From Trichaptum fuscoviolaceum (taxonomy: Eukaryota > Basidiomycota > Agaricomycetes > Hymenochaetales > Trichaptaceae), in NCBI GenBank assembly GCA_910574455.1, contig CAJSYZ010000011.1, positions 186,001-250,000 of the forward strand: DNA of 64,000 nt. The letters run 5' to 3'. How positions within the stretch are numbered: the first letter of the stretch is position 1; every line of letters starts with the position of its first letter. This document shows positions 32,008-43,659 of this stretch, piece by piece. Both the position numbers and the translations under genes were made by a program. The notes under the pieces are model-generated. The model ran no database searches. It was not told the origin of the DNA and saw only the letters and a list, made by a program, of their open reading frames with translations.

Positions 32008-35000
32008 TTATTTCTTCTCAGAAGCTTCAGACTCGGAGTCGGTGGCTAATGCACTCCTAAAGACATTTTCAGCACGATCACGTAAGGATTCGTGCATGGC
32101 TGCAGTGCGCAACGCATACGCATTTCGCCCTTGGTCTAGCCTGCTCACTGCATCTTTCATTACACGACTGCCCCATAAGACTGCAAACTTCTTATGAGTC
32201 CGCATGACTCTCCTTAATTCCTCCTTCAAAATCTCAACCTCTTCCGTGTGACGATCACGAGATGCTCTTTGTCTATGCCAACGAACGCACTCCACTGTCG
32301 AAAGGCTCAGATACACGTGCATCCGTATAAGATATTCGTACTTACTATCAATGCTCCAATCTTCTTGACTACAGTTTTCTGGCACTCCCGCGGACCAATA
32401 CCAAGGCTCTGGACGAGTGTAATTCGTTCTTGATCTATTCGGGTCGTACATCCATTTGTCGTTCGCCCCTATATGTTGGAAGCGTAATGAGTCGCTCGGT
32501 AGCCCAGCCTGGATCATACAATCTCGCACGAAATTATATCGATCTACGGTTAGTTGGAGGTTGTCGTCGAAGGTTTTCAGTTTCGCGTTTGCTCTAGTGT
32601 GAGCCTGAGTCCCACGATTGTGTGTTGCTTTAGCTGCCCTGAACGACATCTTGTATTTGATTTGTTCCTTGATTAAAAAGATTGCGTCAGATGCCACGCC
32701 CTGCCAGATTTCCAACTCGAGCGCTACAAGCTCCTTTAGTTCGAGCTGATCGTGTAAGGAACTGTCGCATTCCGATGGAAGAGCTAATAAAGCTGTCTCA
32801 GGGACCAGTCTATCGTCATCCGGACTCGACATGAACGACGCATCGACTAGCGGCATGAACTCCGCTTGCTTCTCTCTCCATTCCAAGATATCTGAATACA
32901 ATCCCGACCTCGCAGCCGTTGCTTTGTCAGATGACAGAATCTCATTGTCCAAAGGTTGACCGGCTTCTTTCCCAGCTTCTTTAGCCCATTTTTCGAACTT
33001 CTTCGTCAACTCCCATCTACCATAGATTAGCACTCGTTCTCGACATAAATAATGTAACTTACTGCTTGAGGCGAACGGAAATACCAGTGTTGACAAAAGC
33101 CGCTTTCCCTTTGAAAGATCCCTCGGAGCCCTCCTGAGCATCCCCCGTCTTGATAGAGAGTGGACTAGGTTGCTGTTCTAATTGAGACAGTCTAAACAGT
33201 ATATCATCACGAGAAGGAACTTGTCATATATGAGTGACTTTAATAAAGTACAAAGCTCACGCGCTCTTACCTTTATCGCCTTTCTGCCTGAAGATACTGT
33301 GCCATTCCTCACCAACCTTCCAGGGAGCTTTGCCTATGTCCTTCGACCATTCCGCAATCAAGTCCGCGTCCGTGGCTTCAGTCTTAGCCTTGAATTCAAC
33401 ATTGAGCTTCTCTGTCTCTTCCAATTCCACTATCAGCCGACGACCCAGGTAATCGGCTAGTTGGGAAATTAAACATGTACCTAGTAGAGTAAGAAATGTG
33501 ACGTACGCAAACGTTGAATTTTAGTCCAACACCAAAACGAGTTAAAGTCGTCGAGGGCATCGAGACGATGTCCGTGGTTCATTTCCTGAGTACTACTTCC
33601 CGTCTGATTACTTTCCGCCCAAAGCTGCTCGACCGTTTCGCCATGTGTGACACCAACGCCATCTTCGTAGTCAAGAGCGTAGAAAAACTGGCAATCTAAC
33701 TTGTGAGCCAGGATATGCATCTTAGGTACCAACTCCTTTATTGAATCCAGGATTTTCTCGTAATTGGGCAGCCACTTTTGAAACCGATTGCGAACATTTT
33801 TGTCATGACGACAGGAGACATCGTACGAGAATATGATTCTCAGTTTCTTGACCGTTTCGCTTGCTTTAGCAAGAGCATAATCGACGAGATGATATCTATG
33901 GCATCGTCAGATACGAAGGAAAATGGTGAGAAATGGTCACAAACCGTTCACCGACGAACATATTGACCATTCCTGATGGCCGGAAGATCCCGTGTCGAAT
34001 ACAAATAACTGCAATGACGCCGGTAACTGCCAATCCTTTGTCCTTAATTGCTCGTCGCGCGTCTCCCGCGCGGAATCCACTGCATGTCGCAGGCTGAGTA
34101 CTAAGTGAGTCACACTATTGCAGGTTGAGCAGAATATACTCACAGGCTTTTCGTTCTTATAAGTAGGGTCAGTTTCGACAGTTCGCACGAATTTGTTATA
34201 AGACGAGTCCTCTACGAAGATTCGCCGTCCGTTCGCCAAAGCCACATCATCAGGATCCGTTTTCTTCTCCTTGTTCTTCCGTCGTGCGTGAAAGTTTCCG
34301 TCTGCTCCGAGAAAGAGAGTATCAACGTAGCTGTGAATGGAGACCGTTGAGCTTCAGACAGCCATGCCTACTAGATCACTCACTCTGGCACGTCCGGGTC
34401 CCGTAGATCCTCTGGTACACCAGAATCATCCTCACAATCGCCACGCATATTGAATCCCTCCTGTGGACACGCGGGACAAGTCAAAGCGATACTTGATTCC
34501 GGTAGATGGGGCAAATCGGCCTGCAAACCATAGGTGTCGCCAGATCTCTTCAGAGATTTCAAATGACTCCATACTCGTGCTATTCTGTTGTACTCCCGAT
34601 AACGATCCTAAACCTTATCAGTCTCATACTCTTAATGTGATGAAATTCAACTCACTGGGACATCATCAGTGAAGACATTGTTCGTAAGACGCTGGAGTGA
34701 CCATATGTAATCATACGAGCTCTTCTTCGACTGCAAGATATGCACGTGTGCCTGATTTAGCATTTGAAACGTAAACACCGTCTGCGGGTTGGTTAGAGTC
34801 GCAGGAAATAGGCGAGCGCGCATGAGCTGATCCACACGATCGCCACAACCAAGACAGTCACACCACGCAACCTTTGATTTGTGGATACCATTATGGTGAA
34901 CGACTGTAATCGAGGTAGACTGCCGTCCGGAAACCATGTTTTTACAGCGCTCGCCTCCATGACCTAAAAAGATCACGAATCCTACAGATCCCAGATCTTC

Positions 35001-35495
35001 CTTGACAAAGAAGCCTTGATGATATTTCTGCACCCAATGGAAAGGTTCGTGTACATGAGCTTCGCAGATACACAGACGACAACAAGGGGTGAAATTTATG
35101 CATTCCTGACAACGCATGTTTGCTGTCGTGCCACGCCCGCAGGAGCAGGGCGCATCGATGTCATTGTCTGATTCCAGCTCGAACATCAAGTTCAAAAGCC
35201 TGGTTTCCTGCTCACGAAACTCTCGCAGCTCCACAGAAGCTCCCTTGGCGGTGATAAGAGTTCATATGAGTTCACTCTGTCCGAAGAGAGATAGAGACAG
35301 AGACAGACAGGGACATACTTGTTTTCTATACCCCTTCCTTGCCTTTCCTTTCCCTTGCGGCACATTCAGCCCCTCATCCTCGTTATCTGCGTCGACATTT
35401 GCCGAAGGACCAACGCCTGATGTAGAAGCGAACCCGTCTAGTATGTGCGACGCAGCTGGACCACTGGAAGTGTCCCTAGACGGCAGGTTCTTCAT
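32008..35495 (-). CDS. KDZ transposase with CxC2-type cysteine cluster
   Basis: Spliced from about ten exons into roughly 1,000 residues. The ATG at 35495 opens an acidic/Ser-rich N-terminus. The CxC2-like zinc cluster follows (DAPCSCGRGT, RCQECINFTPCCRLC, CEAHVHEPFHWVQKY), then HHNGIHKSKVAWCDCLGCGD and RARLFPATLTNPQTVFTFQ. The next exon gives DRYREYNRIARVWSHLKSLK and CPACPQEGFNMRGD. Catalytic-core motifs follow in order: LFLGADGNFHARRKNK, ICIRHGIFRPSGMV, VGERYHLVDYAL (formed by removing a 49-base intron), FSYDVSCRHDKN, and GVGVTHGETVEQLWAESN with EMNHGHRLDALDDF. The C-terminal helix region has VRWHRQRASRDRHTEEVEIL. The candidate D, D and E of the RNase H-fold core are those in ADGNF, SYDVS and HGETVE. 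No stop or frameshift was found. It should cut and paste the element in the nucleus. Confidence 0.88.
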
Positions 35496-35928
35496 TTTCC
35501 TCTCGTACTAATCGCCCTTTCTTCTTGTTGGCTGTTACGACCTTGACCGTTGTTCTTCGCTTCATAGACGCATGGGCGGACATATTGGCGGGGGTTTTCG
35601 ATGCACTGCTGCACATGATGAGGGATCGAAGAGACAGAAGGAATGCAGCGTTCCACCAAAGATACTAGAACAATAACAGGCAACTAACCACAGAAGACCA
35701 CAAAATCTACAATACTGCCCGTTCTGGTAAATATTGCAATGATTAGCAAATCCTGAGATCCGATGGCTTATGTAACCACTTACCATCAACGCTTGAGCCA
35801 CCCAAGTGATATCTCTCGGAAGTCCAAGAGTTGTCGATAGCGTAGACTAAATCAATGCGTAACTCAGATAATCTTGCATATAAGCGCATCGTCAAGTGCA
35901 GCATGTACCTCTCATCACTCCACACAAA
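35496..35928. promoter_or_regulatory. Divergent promoter region between transposase and cargo gene E
   Basis: The transposase gene (minus) and gene E (plus) point away from each other across about 430 bases, so both promoters must lie here. No certain TATA box or operator could be picked out. Confidence 0.4.
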
Positions 35929-37180
35929 ATGCCCCCCAAGCAACAACCAAAGCCTACGTACACCATCAACCCCGAAACTGGTGAACCGAAACCAACGTAC
36001 GTTCCAGGCGGAAACGCGTTTTTGCTGGCCTTGCGCGAACACGAAGATGGACCAGTCGAGAGCCGCACGTGTAGCATATGCAAGACAGACCTGGAGCTTC
36101 GGGTTTCAATGGGTCGAAAAATCCATGAAAACTACGGACGAAGGGAATTATGGGTCAGTAATGTCATTGTCTGAATTGCAAGTCATATAGTTGACGAACA
36201 GTATAAAGTGTAAAAATTGCAGAATGCGAACATTCTTGGAACCCCCACTGGATAGGGGACGACGCGTGAATCTCATGGAGAAAGTTAAAGGGTTCTCGCT
36301 TGTGGTGGTTCCCACTTGTCCCGAAGAGCGAACAGAAGGCAATGTCAAACGCTCAGTATCACAGCGATTCACCGTAGGCGCACGCATTGCTAACGAAGGA
36401 GGATCTGTAGACATGCGAGGTGCTAAGATGAAGAGTCCCAGCCCTTCGTTCTCCTGGCCGTCATCCTCTCAAACACGCGTCCCTTCATCGGAAGATGGCC
36501 TCGAGGTTCGTCAACGTATCCACCCAGAGGACACGTCGGAATTCATTGACCTGACGTTATCGAATGACGAGGTGAATGGCAAAAGCGATAGCGAAGCGGA
36601 AGACTATGCTAGAGGATTAAGGTCTACGAGTAGGGCTTTCGGAGATGCGATATTCTTTAAAGAGGTGAGAGTCACAAACAAATATGAAGCAAAAGTCACT
36701 CATCTCCGTTATAACAGCCTTTCAAGAAACCATTAAAACACGAGTTGTTCGTCACTAACGATAGACTCCTGTTTCAAATCTCGGAAGACAAAGTATTTGA
36801 GCATATGACTGAAGACATGAAAGTGGAGCTCTACAACCCGATTCACTCCACCTTCGTCAGGGCGTTTCCGTCAGACCAAGTCTTCGTATCACAAGGGATT
36901 CCTTTGATTTATCGCAAGTGCGGGCTGCAAGATTGGGAGTGCTTGGGGCTGGAAGAGCGATTGAACGACCTTCATAAACGCATCTACATGAGGTGGCCAG
37001 ATAGTCAACGTCCTAAAGAAATCGACAACCGTCCGCAGGACGTAAAAGGCAAGAAGCGTGCATACAATGGTGAGTAATATGAATTAATGATATAAGCTGC
37101 GACGCTAACCATCTGCAGAACATAAGGATCATAGCATTCGCAGTCACTATAACGCTAAACGCACAAAGAAGGAATTTTAG
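35929..37180 (+). CDS. KDZ cargo gene E: probable zinc-ribbon protein with SUMO-interaction-like motif
   Basis: Four exons give one continuous frame of about 350 residues. The ATG at 35929 starts MPPKQQPKPTYTINPETGEP. Two CxxC pairs, CSICK in exon 1 and CKNC at the start of exon 2, sit about 25 residues apart once spliced and could bind one zinc ion. A basic and Ser/Pro-rich middle follows, then EFIDLTLSNDE, a hydrophobic IDLT core followed by acidic residues as in SUMO-interacting motifs. The C-terminal part (HELFVTNDRLLFQISEDKVF, QGIPLIYRKCGLQDWECLG) is globular but unrecognised, and the protein ends basic (AKRTKKEF). The function is unknown; a chromatin or regulatory role is inference only. 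Confidence 0.65.
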
Positions 37181-37329
37181 GACGGATACGAGAATGAAGC
37201 GCGTACACGTACCTTAGGCCCAAGCGCAGAAACAAGGGACAATTGGTCCTCATTTCATGCACACAGGACTTTGTAGGACAAGAAATACATTGGTAGCGGT
37301 CTATGTTACATACATAACAATAATCTACT

Positions 37330-39666
37330 CTATTCTGCTAAATAACAAGGAATAATGGGTAGACGATCATGTACATCAATACAAGTCTTAACAAAAAATT
37401 CTGCAAGTCGTTCGAATATAAGATCTTTTTTTCGGTCATTACAGTCCAATACGTTCGTTTCTAAGATAATTTTGGGGCAGTTAGGCCAGTCCCTGACGAT
37501 GCGAGTGAAGCTATCCAGTGCCTTATCGTCAGGCGAGTCGGACCACGTATGCCTCATGCCGGATGGGGACAACTTATATTGCCCATCTGCAGTGATGCCG
37601 TTGTAGACGGACGCAAGCAATAGATGCCGCCTGCCCGCCGCTGTAGGGGACAGGCCGGATCGCGGTACGAGTTCGAAATCAATAGTCCATAAATCAAGGA
37701 TAAATCCAGTCCCAAAAACGTCCCACAGCACTCCCTCTCGAATGCTTCTCGTGGATTTCACATTCTGCAAGCTGACATCTTCACCGGTGAGCCACCACTT
37801 CACTGTAGACTGTGCATCATAAGGAGGGAAAGCGCCTTGCACCGCCAAAGTGACACGAACTTCTGCCCGTTTGCCACGCTTCTTTCTATCATGAAGACGA
37901 GAGCTACCTGGTTCGGGTGTCGTGGGATGGCGACGATCGGGCAATGTGGAGTCCAGCCTTTGAATGACGGAAGCCGCGGTCTGCGGATCGATGTCTTTGC
38001 TCTGCGTGTAATCACCGTGTAGAATGTCGCGCCATTGCTTGATAGTGTATGACTGTTCACCAAACAAGCTCCCTTCCTTAATTCGGTGACGCAAGAAACG
38101 CTCGATGCGAATGGTAGTTGTGGTAGTACCGAGCCACTCTATCCGGATTTGGATGAGAGAATAAAAACGGCGGGGGATGAAGATACTTCGCGGTAGTCGA
38201 GGGCTTGCGTTTCGTGATCAAGCCTACGTCCGTGATGGCCTTGAGCCAGTGCCGGGCAATGGGCGGACAGTCTCGCTGACCAGGGTACATGCCGCTCGGA
38301 ATAGAGAACAAAAGAGAGCCGGAAGGTGCATGCGACTGTGATGAGTCAGCACAAGGCCGTTTGGACGGCCTGGCGTTGAAGCCGCTGTCTGGCCCTGTTC
38401 GTTTCACCGACGAAGACTGCATAGGCTCTTCCGGGCTTGGTTGAGTGCGCTGAACGACGTGTGACGTCATAGTCGAAGATGGGCTTGGACCTGACGGAGG
38501 TTCAGCACGTATCGGTTCAGACTCATCTGTACGGGAGTACAGGCGCATAGCACGCAGTAGGTCTGTCATTGCGGGATCAGGTACGATTCGACCGCAGGGA
38601 GATCGTAAATCGCCCAGATTGACAGGAATTTCGCCTATGTGAACCACTTTCCCTAACAGGCGTGGGCGATCCGTGACTAGGCACGAGGAAAGGAGGATGG
38701 GTTCCACGACATTGAAAATCTTGGTGGACGGACTCATGGTAGACGCATGCCGAATGTACCAGACTGGAATTCCGACGCGAAATAAGTCCTGGGGAATGGT
38801 TCCACTGGAGCAGAACACGCCACGATAAGGAAGTACTTCAGTCGCACGATAGGTGGGATCGCGAAGACGAGGTCGAACATCGGTGACAAGGTTGATGAAC
38901 CCTACGAGTTCCAGAATCAAACGCTGCAATTCCCGAAAGGTTGAACGAGTGCCATAAAGAGGCTCGGATACTGATTGCAATCGTTCGATGACCTTTTCTC
39001 CTAAAGTTGTAATGGTCGTCACTACCTTATAATCGGAAGCGTCCTTGAACTCAGTCGTAGTATAACGCTGAATAGCCCGAAGTTTGAAGAGAAGGAAGTA
39101 CTTCAGTAGCGTATCACGAGTCGATTGTCGTACTTGGCCAGAAACTAATGTATCACCATTTATGAGCCGAAATTGTCCATTCTGCTCCCATGTTGATTCA
39201 TCTAGGTTATCCCATAGGAGAGAGTCTAATGAAGTTGAATACGGGTCCACCTCTTTGAGCAGCCTTTGCAGCGCTGGAAGTTTTGGAATGCAGACATGGT
39301 GGAGGTTGGCAGACGAATAAGCCTGGGGCCATCGTGTGTAATCGTGTGGTCCCCACGTCCCGTCACCTCGAATATATATCCCATCGGATTCAATAACAGG
39401 GAACTCCGGGACGTATGTCATATTAGGAGAGGTCACCAGCCTGTCGTCGATGCGCGTGTCCCATAGAGCTAAAGCATCAAAGGATCCGACGTGAACCGAT
39501 CCATCTAAGATAGATATATGAATACACGTTTGAATGGCATGTTGGGAGAGTGTTTACCCTGCTGATGAGTTGGCCTAAAACGAGGAACACACGCCTGGAG
39601 ATCCATTAACTCATTGCATGGAAGATGTTCGTTATCTCGCATCTCAGCTACGCTGGCAAGGTTCAT
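37330..39666 (-). CDS. KDZ cargo gene F: large unidentified protein, one apparent frameshift
   Basis: Starts at the ATG at 39666 (MNLASVAEMRDNEHLPC). One intron of about 50 bases precedes a long exon: IYIRGDGTWGPHDYTRWPQA, ATEVLPYRGVFCSSGTIPQD, LFRVGIPVWYIRHASTMS, then a Ser/Pro-rich linker with basic clusters and PNPDRVARYYHNYHSHRAFL. Near 38095 the frame changes by one base and continues RHRIKEGSLFGEQSYTIKQW to VDIHDRLPIIPCYLAE. The region around GIPVWYIR recalls a protein family widespread and uncharacterised in Agaricomycetes (from memory, unverified). The frame change is either a one-base indel, which would truncate the protein to about 490 residues, or an unusual splice. No catalytic motif is evident. 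Confidence 0.6.
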
Positions 39667-40340
39667 GAGAACGAAAAGTCATAAGACTGCAACAGAAGAC
39701 AGCTCACATGCTCCTTGTTGGTATAATTAAGCACAGAAGTTGATGAGCGACAGCTATATGGGTCTGCGAAGTCGAGCGAGCACGCCTTGCAAGTGCTGGT
39801 GAACCAAGTTGAATAGAAGTCTTAAACATAGCACGATAAGCACACCAGACGACTGTTCAAACATGCTACTCACTGCTGGAAATATAACGATCCACGGTTC
39901 TCCTGCAATGAACTGAACTCGAAGGCAACCGAGGGAATGACGGGCGCACAGCCCAAAAGCTTGCACGCAACAGTAGGCTTCACCTCGACACAAAATCGAA
40001 ATGATCGCCTAGCCTAAATCGCCGGCTCAAAACCGACAATATTAGGGCTTATAGAACGTCCGATAGCGAGTCTTGAAGGAGAGAGTTGAGGGAATCGTTG
40101 GTGGAGGGAGGGACAAGGGCGACGTGAGAGATGTTATAGACGAGCCTCCATGAGGCGTACTTCTCATCACTGGCATCATGATCATTTAGGAAACTAATTA
40201 GCAGAGTTGAATATTATCTCAGGCTGGTTTCCTAATCGAGATGCATGACGCAAAACGCCCGCTGGCATCTTTGCATACGCCAACACCTCTTTCTTCCTCC
40301 CACCATCATCTCATTCCTATACCTCAGTATTTTTTCGCTC
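39667..40340. other. Intergenic DNA in the KDZ element
   Basis: Lies upstream of gene F and upstream of the plus-strand frames beginning near 40340. Short frames here are unconvincing. A near-repeat in opposite orientation, AGGAAACTAATTAG (about 40189) and GTTTCCTAATCGAG (about 40229), could form a small hairpin. Confidence 0.4.
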
Positions 40341-40350
40341 GATGGTTTTG

Positions 40351-41025
40351 CACCATCTCCTTCCCAGCATCATGTCGGTTTTGAGCCGTCGTGAACTGGA
40401 TGCTCGTCTTCTACTGTCAGTTGTGCGCTGACAAGTCCGATGGCCATCGATGGCCCAAGCGTACACTCGTCACCCTGCGTTCGTCACCGATGCCGTTCAT
40501 GGCCAGCGGTAGCATCTGGATGGAACCGCAGCCACTGCGCCCTTATTGTGGAAACATCGTTGTGGTCAGACTGTCATGACTACTTAAAGGTGAGTACATT
40601 TGTTTGCCTCCTTCGAACGTCTTTAACCTTACAGTTACTGCTCACCAGCCATACGTCAGATACCCACACGCCTTGCTATAATCGATGCAGTCATATTCTA
40701 CAAATGTACAATGGGTCTCGGATTCTAGTAAGTCATTGCTGCTTTAAAGTTTCTCATCTACTAACAGCCAGTCCGGGCATCACATCAGCGTATCCATTTG
40801 CTCGTCGCAGATCGTATTCTGGTAGTGATGTACATGGACAGCGAGCCTTGTGGTGGTCGCATATTGCTTTGGCCGGAAGACCCAATTCTCAAGCGCGTAT
40901 GTTTTGGCGGAACAAAGGTGCTTCCGGTGAAGAGGACGGGGTTGTGTATTGATTGTGCAGTTATTGCTTTACTGTCTTTCTCAATTGAAAACCTATGTGT
41001 GGCCATTCAGAGTCAGTCTACGTAA
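40351..41025 (+). CDS. KDZ cargo gene G: possible small spliced gene
   Basis: Short open pieces are separated by two good GT-AG introns (about 40590-40635 and 40729-40769). The last piece reads LLVADRILVVMYMDSEPCGG and WPEDPILKRVCFGGTKVLP, or in another frame SQARMFWRNKGASGEEDG. The correct frame could not be decided because each exon is open in more than one frame. Not recognised. Confidence 0.28.
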
Positions 41026-41261
41026 ATAATGTATATTATTTTGACAAATAAATGTTTATTATCACCAATACTAGTTCGCGACGCTCTTGGGTGTTGTGGT
41101 CGTTAAGCACTCTTTGAATTCAGCTTGGGCCGTTCGAGCTAAGCGTTCGAGCAATACGGTCTCTTGTTCCCCGTGGCCACCCGTTGACCGTGGCTCTTAG
41201 GCTGCTCGGTGCGCCTATAAAGGTTTCGTGTCGACGCTAGTCCTGGCCATCTTCCCTCATT

Positions 41262-42538
41262 ATGTTCTCTGCAGACTCTTCCGACGAAAGCGAATATAAA
41301 CCTTCTGATAATGAAGTTGTCAAGACTCGCAAGTCCCGCCATCGCCATCGTAGCTTTCGTTGGACTAAACTTCATCGGAAAGAATTGAATCTCTTTCGCG
41401 AGGAATACAATCATATTCCATTCAAGTATTCCAACTCATGGATAGAGAACTGTCTCGATCGACTTTACCGGATATCTGAGCCTAGATTCAAATCACGAGT
41501 CAAGACCGTGAGTAATAATTGATTCATTGATGTCCTGCATACTCACGAGAACGCAGAAATTCATGGAATGGCTCAAGAACATGACAGAAGAAACGGAGGT
41601 CATTCCAGAGACTTTGAACAAAGATCAATCGACCCGCCTAGATACGTAAGTGTTTGACTTATCCGTTTTACGCTAGACTCCATTGCTAACGTGCTTTCAG
41701 TAACCAAGACAAACTTATACACATATTCAATGCCAACACCTTGGATCATACTGGATTTGAGCCGCATCAATCAGGAAATATTATGCTATTTAGTGCCTTA
41801 ATGATGAGGACATCTTCCAATACTTTTCGCACTGTATCGTAAGTTATGGGGACTGCCTGTAATTAACAAAAGAACTTACATAGATCTACAGCTACCTTTC
41901 TGGGCATGGAGTTCGCCCTGAGATAAACGACGCGATTCAACCGCACGTTCGGAAGGAATTTTTTAGGCAACTTTATGGGGCCTGCCGACCCTGTCTAATG
42001 GGAGGTAAGTAGTTCAATAGACTGTTGAGACTAATGCTAACGTGTTGCGGTGATTAGGTCCCCCATATCTCGATTCGGTGAGCACGACAATGTCGCCGGC
42101 TTTGTCGCCAGCGCCATCGTCATCACGAAATACGGAGCAAACATGTGTCGATACCGCTGCAGAGGTAGCAGACGCGCCTGTACTCGAGAAATTGGGCTCG
42201 ACGGATGATGATGTTCAGCAGGTGTGCTCGGAGTTGACAGGTGTTCACGGTCGATATCGTAGGCTCCATTTATTTTTTGGTAAAGAATGCTAAATTCACA
42301 TTTCTATTATGAAGACGACGCTCAACCTAGTTTAGACAATATTGTTGGGGACAGACCTCATGGGCTACCCCGCAGCACAGGTGAAATGAATCATCTTTCG
42401 TTGCCAGCGGTTTCCGATGAAGGTGAGCCTGTGGTACGTGCACTACCACAAGGCTCAGTAGACTCTGGCATTGTCCGTCGAAGTAAAGTTGTCTTTGACC
42501 CTTCAAATAGACCACGGAAGAGGAGTCGAAGATCTTGA
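41262..42538 (+). CDS. KDZ cargo gene H: unidentified nuclear-type protein
   Basis: The ATG at 41262 opens an acidic start (MFSADSSDESEYKPSDNE), then a basic patch (KTRKSRHRHRSFRWTKLHRK) and NSWIENCLDRLYRISEPRFK. Five or six exons joined at GT-AG introns continue as KFMEWLKNMTEETEVIPETL, LIHIFNANTLDHTGFEPHQS, YLSGHGVRPEINDAIQPHVR, EFFRQLYGACRPCLMGG, a Ser/Pro/Asp-rich linker, and a C-terminus ending RPRKRSRRS that fits a nuclear localisation signal. The family is unknown. The clean splicing argues for a real gene. The last junction (about 42238-42310) is the least certain. Confidence 0.55.
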
Positions 42539-42539
42539 T

Positions 42540-43345
42540 TTGAAATAGACAATGTACTGTATTTTGGATGATAGCAATTAGACATGCCGGTTATCCATAA
42601 TTACTGAGCAACTTCCGGCCATAGTGGATGGACACCGAAGAAGTATCGCGACTCGTGACAAGCGGGAGCACGCGTACGTCACGCGTAAACTGCGTCGCGT
42701 CTCTTCATCATCGATCACAACAACAAGGACAACTCCGAGCCTCAAGACAGCGGCGACGCACAATGAAGACTGCGATTATTTCGCAACCCACCCACCCTCT
42801 CCTCTGTTGGCATTTATAAAGGCCTCAAAGAGGTCTTTTCGTGGCTGACAGTCCCCTGGAAATGGCGGCCTTCACTCATTGGTCCCCCGGCAACCCAAGC
42901 CGCTCCAGAGCAAGGTCCTTTTCAGCGAGCTCCAGGGTCGCTTCTCCCACAAGAACCTGCCAGCCCAATTTCTCACTATTGCATCCTTCGCGAAAGCCTA
43001 TATTTTTTTGATTATCGACAGACGGGAGTGTGCAAGAGCGCATGGACGAATCCTCTGATTCAAGTTTGATTTCAATTAGACACGCTGCTTATTTATAATT
43101 ACTAGACAACTCCAGTCATGTCTTCTGATTAAAGTTGATTAACGTTAGACATCAAGCATTTATTTAATGAGAATTATTCACTCAAATTCCCGGCCTGTCT
43201 ATATGGAATCATTTTGTCTTACTGTCTAATACTAATCACTTCACCTGCTCATCTATGCTACTGACACGGTTGCTTATTTGGAATCATTACTAAATTACGG
43301 TGTTGTCTATTTTGAATCAGCATGTCTCCATGTCTATAAGCAGGC
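42540..43345. repeat. Right subterminal TAGACA motif cluster
   Basis: Copies on the plus strand: AAATAGACAA (42543), CAATTAGACATG (about 42575), CAATTAGACACG (about 43073), ACTAGACAAC (43101) and GTTAGACAT (about 43144). Complementary copies nearest the end: TGTCTATATGGAATCA (43196), CTGTCTAATA (43222) and TGTCTATTTTGAATCA (43303). Each is commonly paired with TGATT/AATCA. A GC-rich patch at 42620-42960 within this interval has no recognisable gene. Confidence 0.6.
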
Positions 43346-43374
43346 AAATTGAATTTTTCCAACTGAAAATTCAG

Positions 43375-43575
43375 CCTCCGCAACTCTTTGAACGACCAGA
43401 AGCTACAGTTTCAAGCCCGGGGACAAGTCCAAGCTAGGCATTGCAGTCAACGAGACGATCTCATGGCTCGACGCCTCGCATGAAGCATCGAAGCAGGCGT
43501 ATTGGGAGAGGCAAAAGACTCTCAAGGGTGTCGCGAACCCCATCATGCAGAAATTCTACTCAGGTGCGTGTGGTA
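43375..43575 (+). pseudogene. Hsp70 C-terminal fragment, distal part
   Basis: Immediately after the KDZ element the plus strand encodes LRNSLNDQKLQ and then, one frame on, KPGDKSKLGIAVNETISWLD, ASHEASKQAYWERQKTLKGV and ANPIMQKFYSGA. This is the C-terminal lid of cytosolic Hsp70, including the W-L-D and A-N-P-I-M signatures. It continues the fragment that stops at 27585. A one-base break near 43415 and the missing upstream gene make it a pseudogene. Confidence 0.82.
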
Positions 43576-43659
43576 TGTTCTCTGGTTATAGATATTGCGT
43601 CAGATTTGACTGACAGTGACAATTATCTCCTCGCAGTTACGCCATAATCCGGTGAGCTG

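Larger units (their letters stand above)
27586..43374. mobile_element. KDZ-superfamily DNA transposon, about 15.8 kb
   Basis: A large element bounded by imperfect inverted repeats: 27586-27608 against the complement of 43352-43374, with CAG[C/T]TGGAAAAATT in common. It is flanked by CCTCCGC (27579-27585 and 43375-43381), extended to 8 bases with one mismatch. The insertion site is inside Hsp70 codons, which read through when one duplication is kept (LESYSYDLR / NSLNDQK). It carries a complete KDZ transposase gene plus five or more spliced cargo genes on both strands and repeated TAGACA motifs near both ends. Nearly all genes look unbroken, so the element may have moved recently. Confidence 0.82.

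Noticed and set aside
25000..42540. A TET/JBP dioxygenase among the cargo genes
   Set aside because: KDZ elements are known to carry such genes, but no histidine-aspartate iron-binding pattern with supporting context was found in any of the spliced cargo frames.
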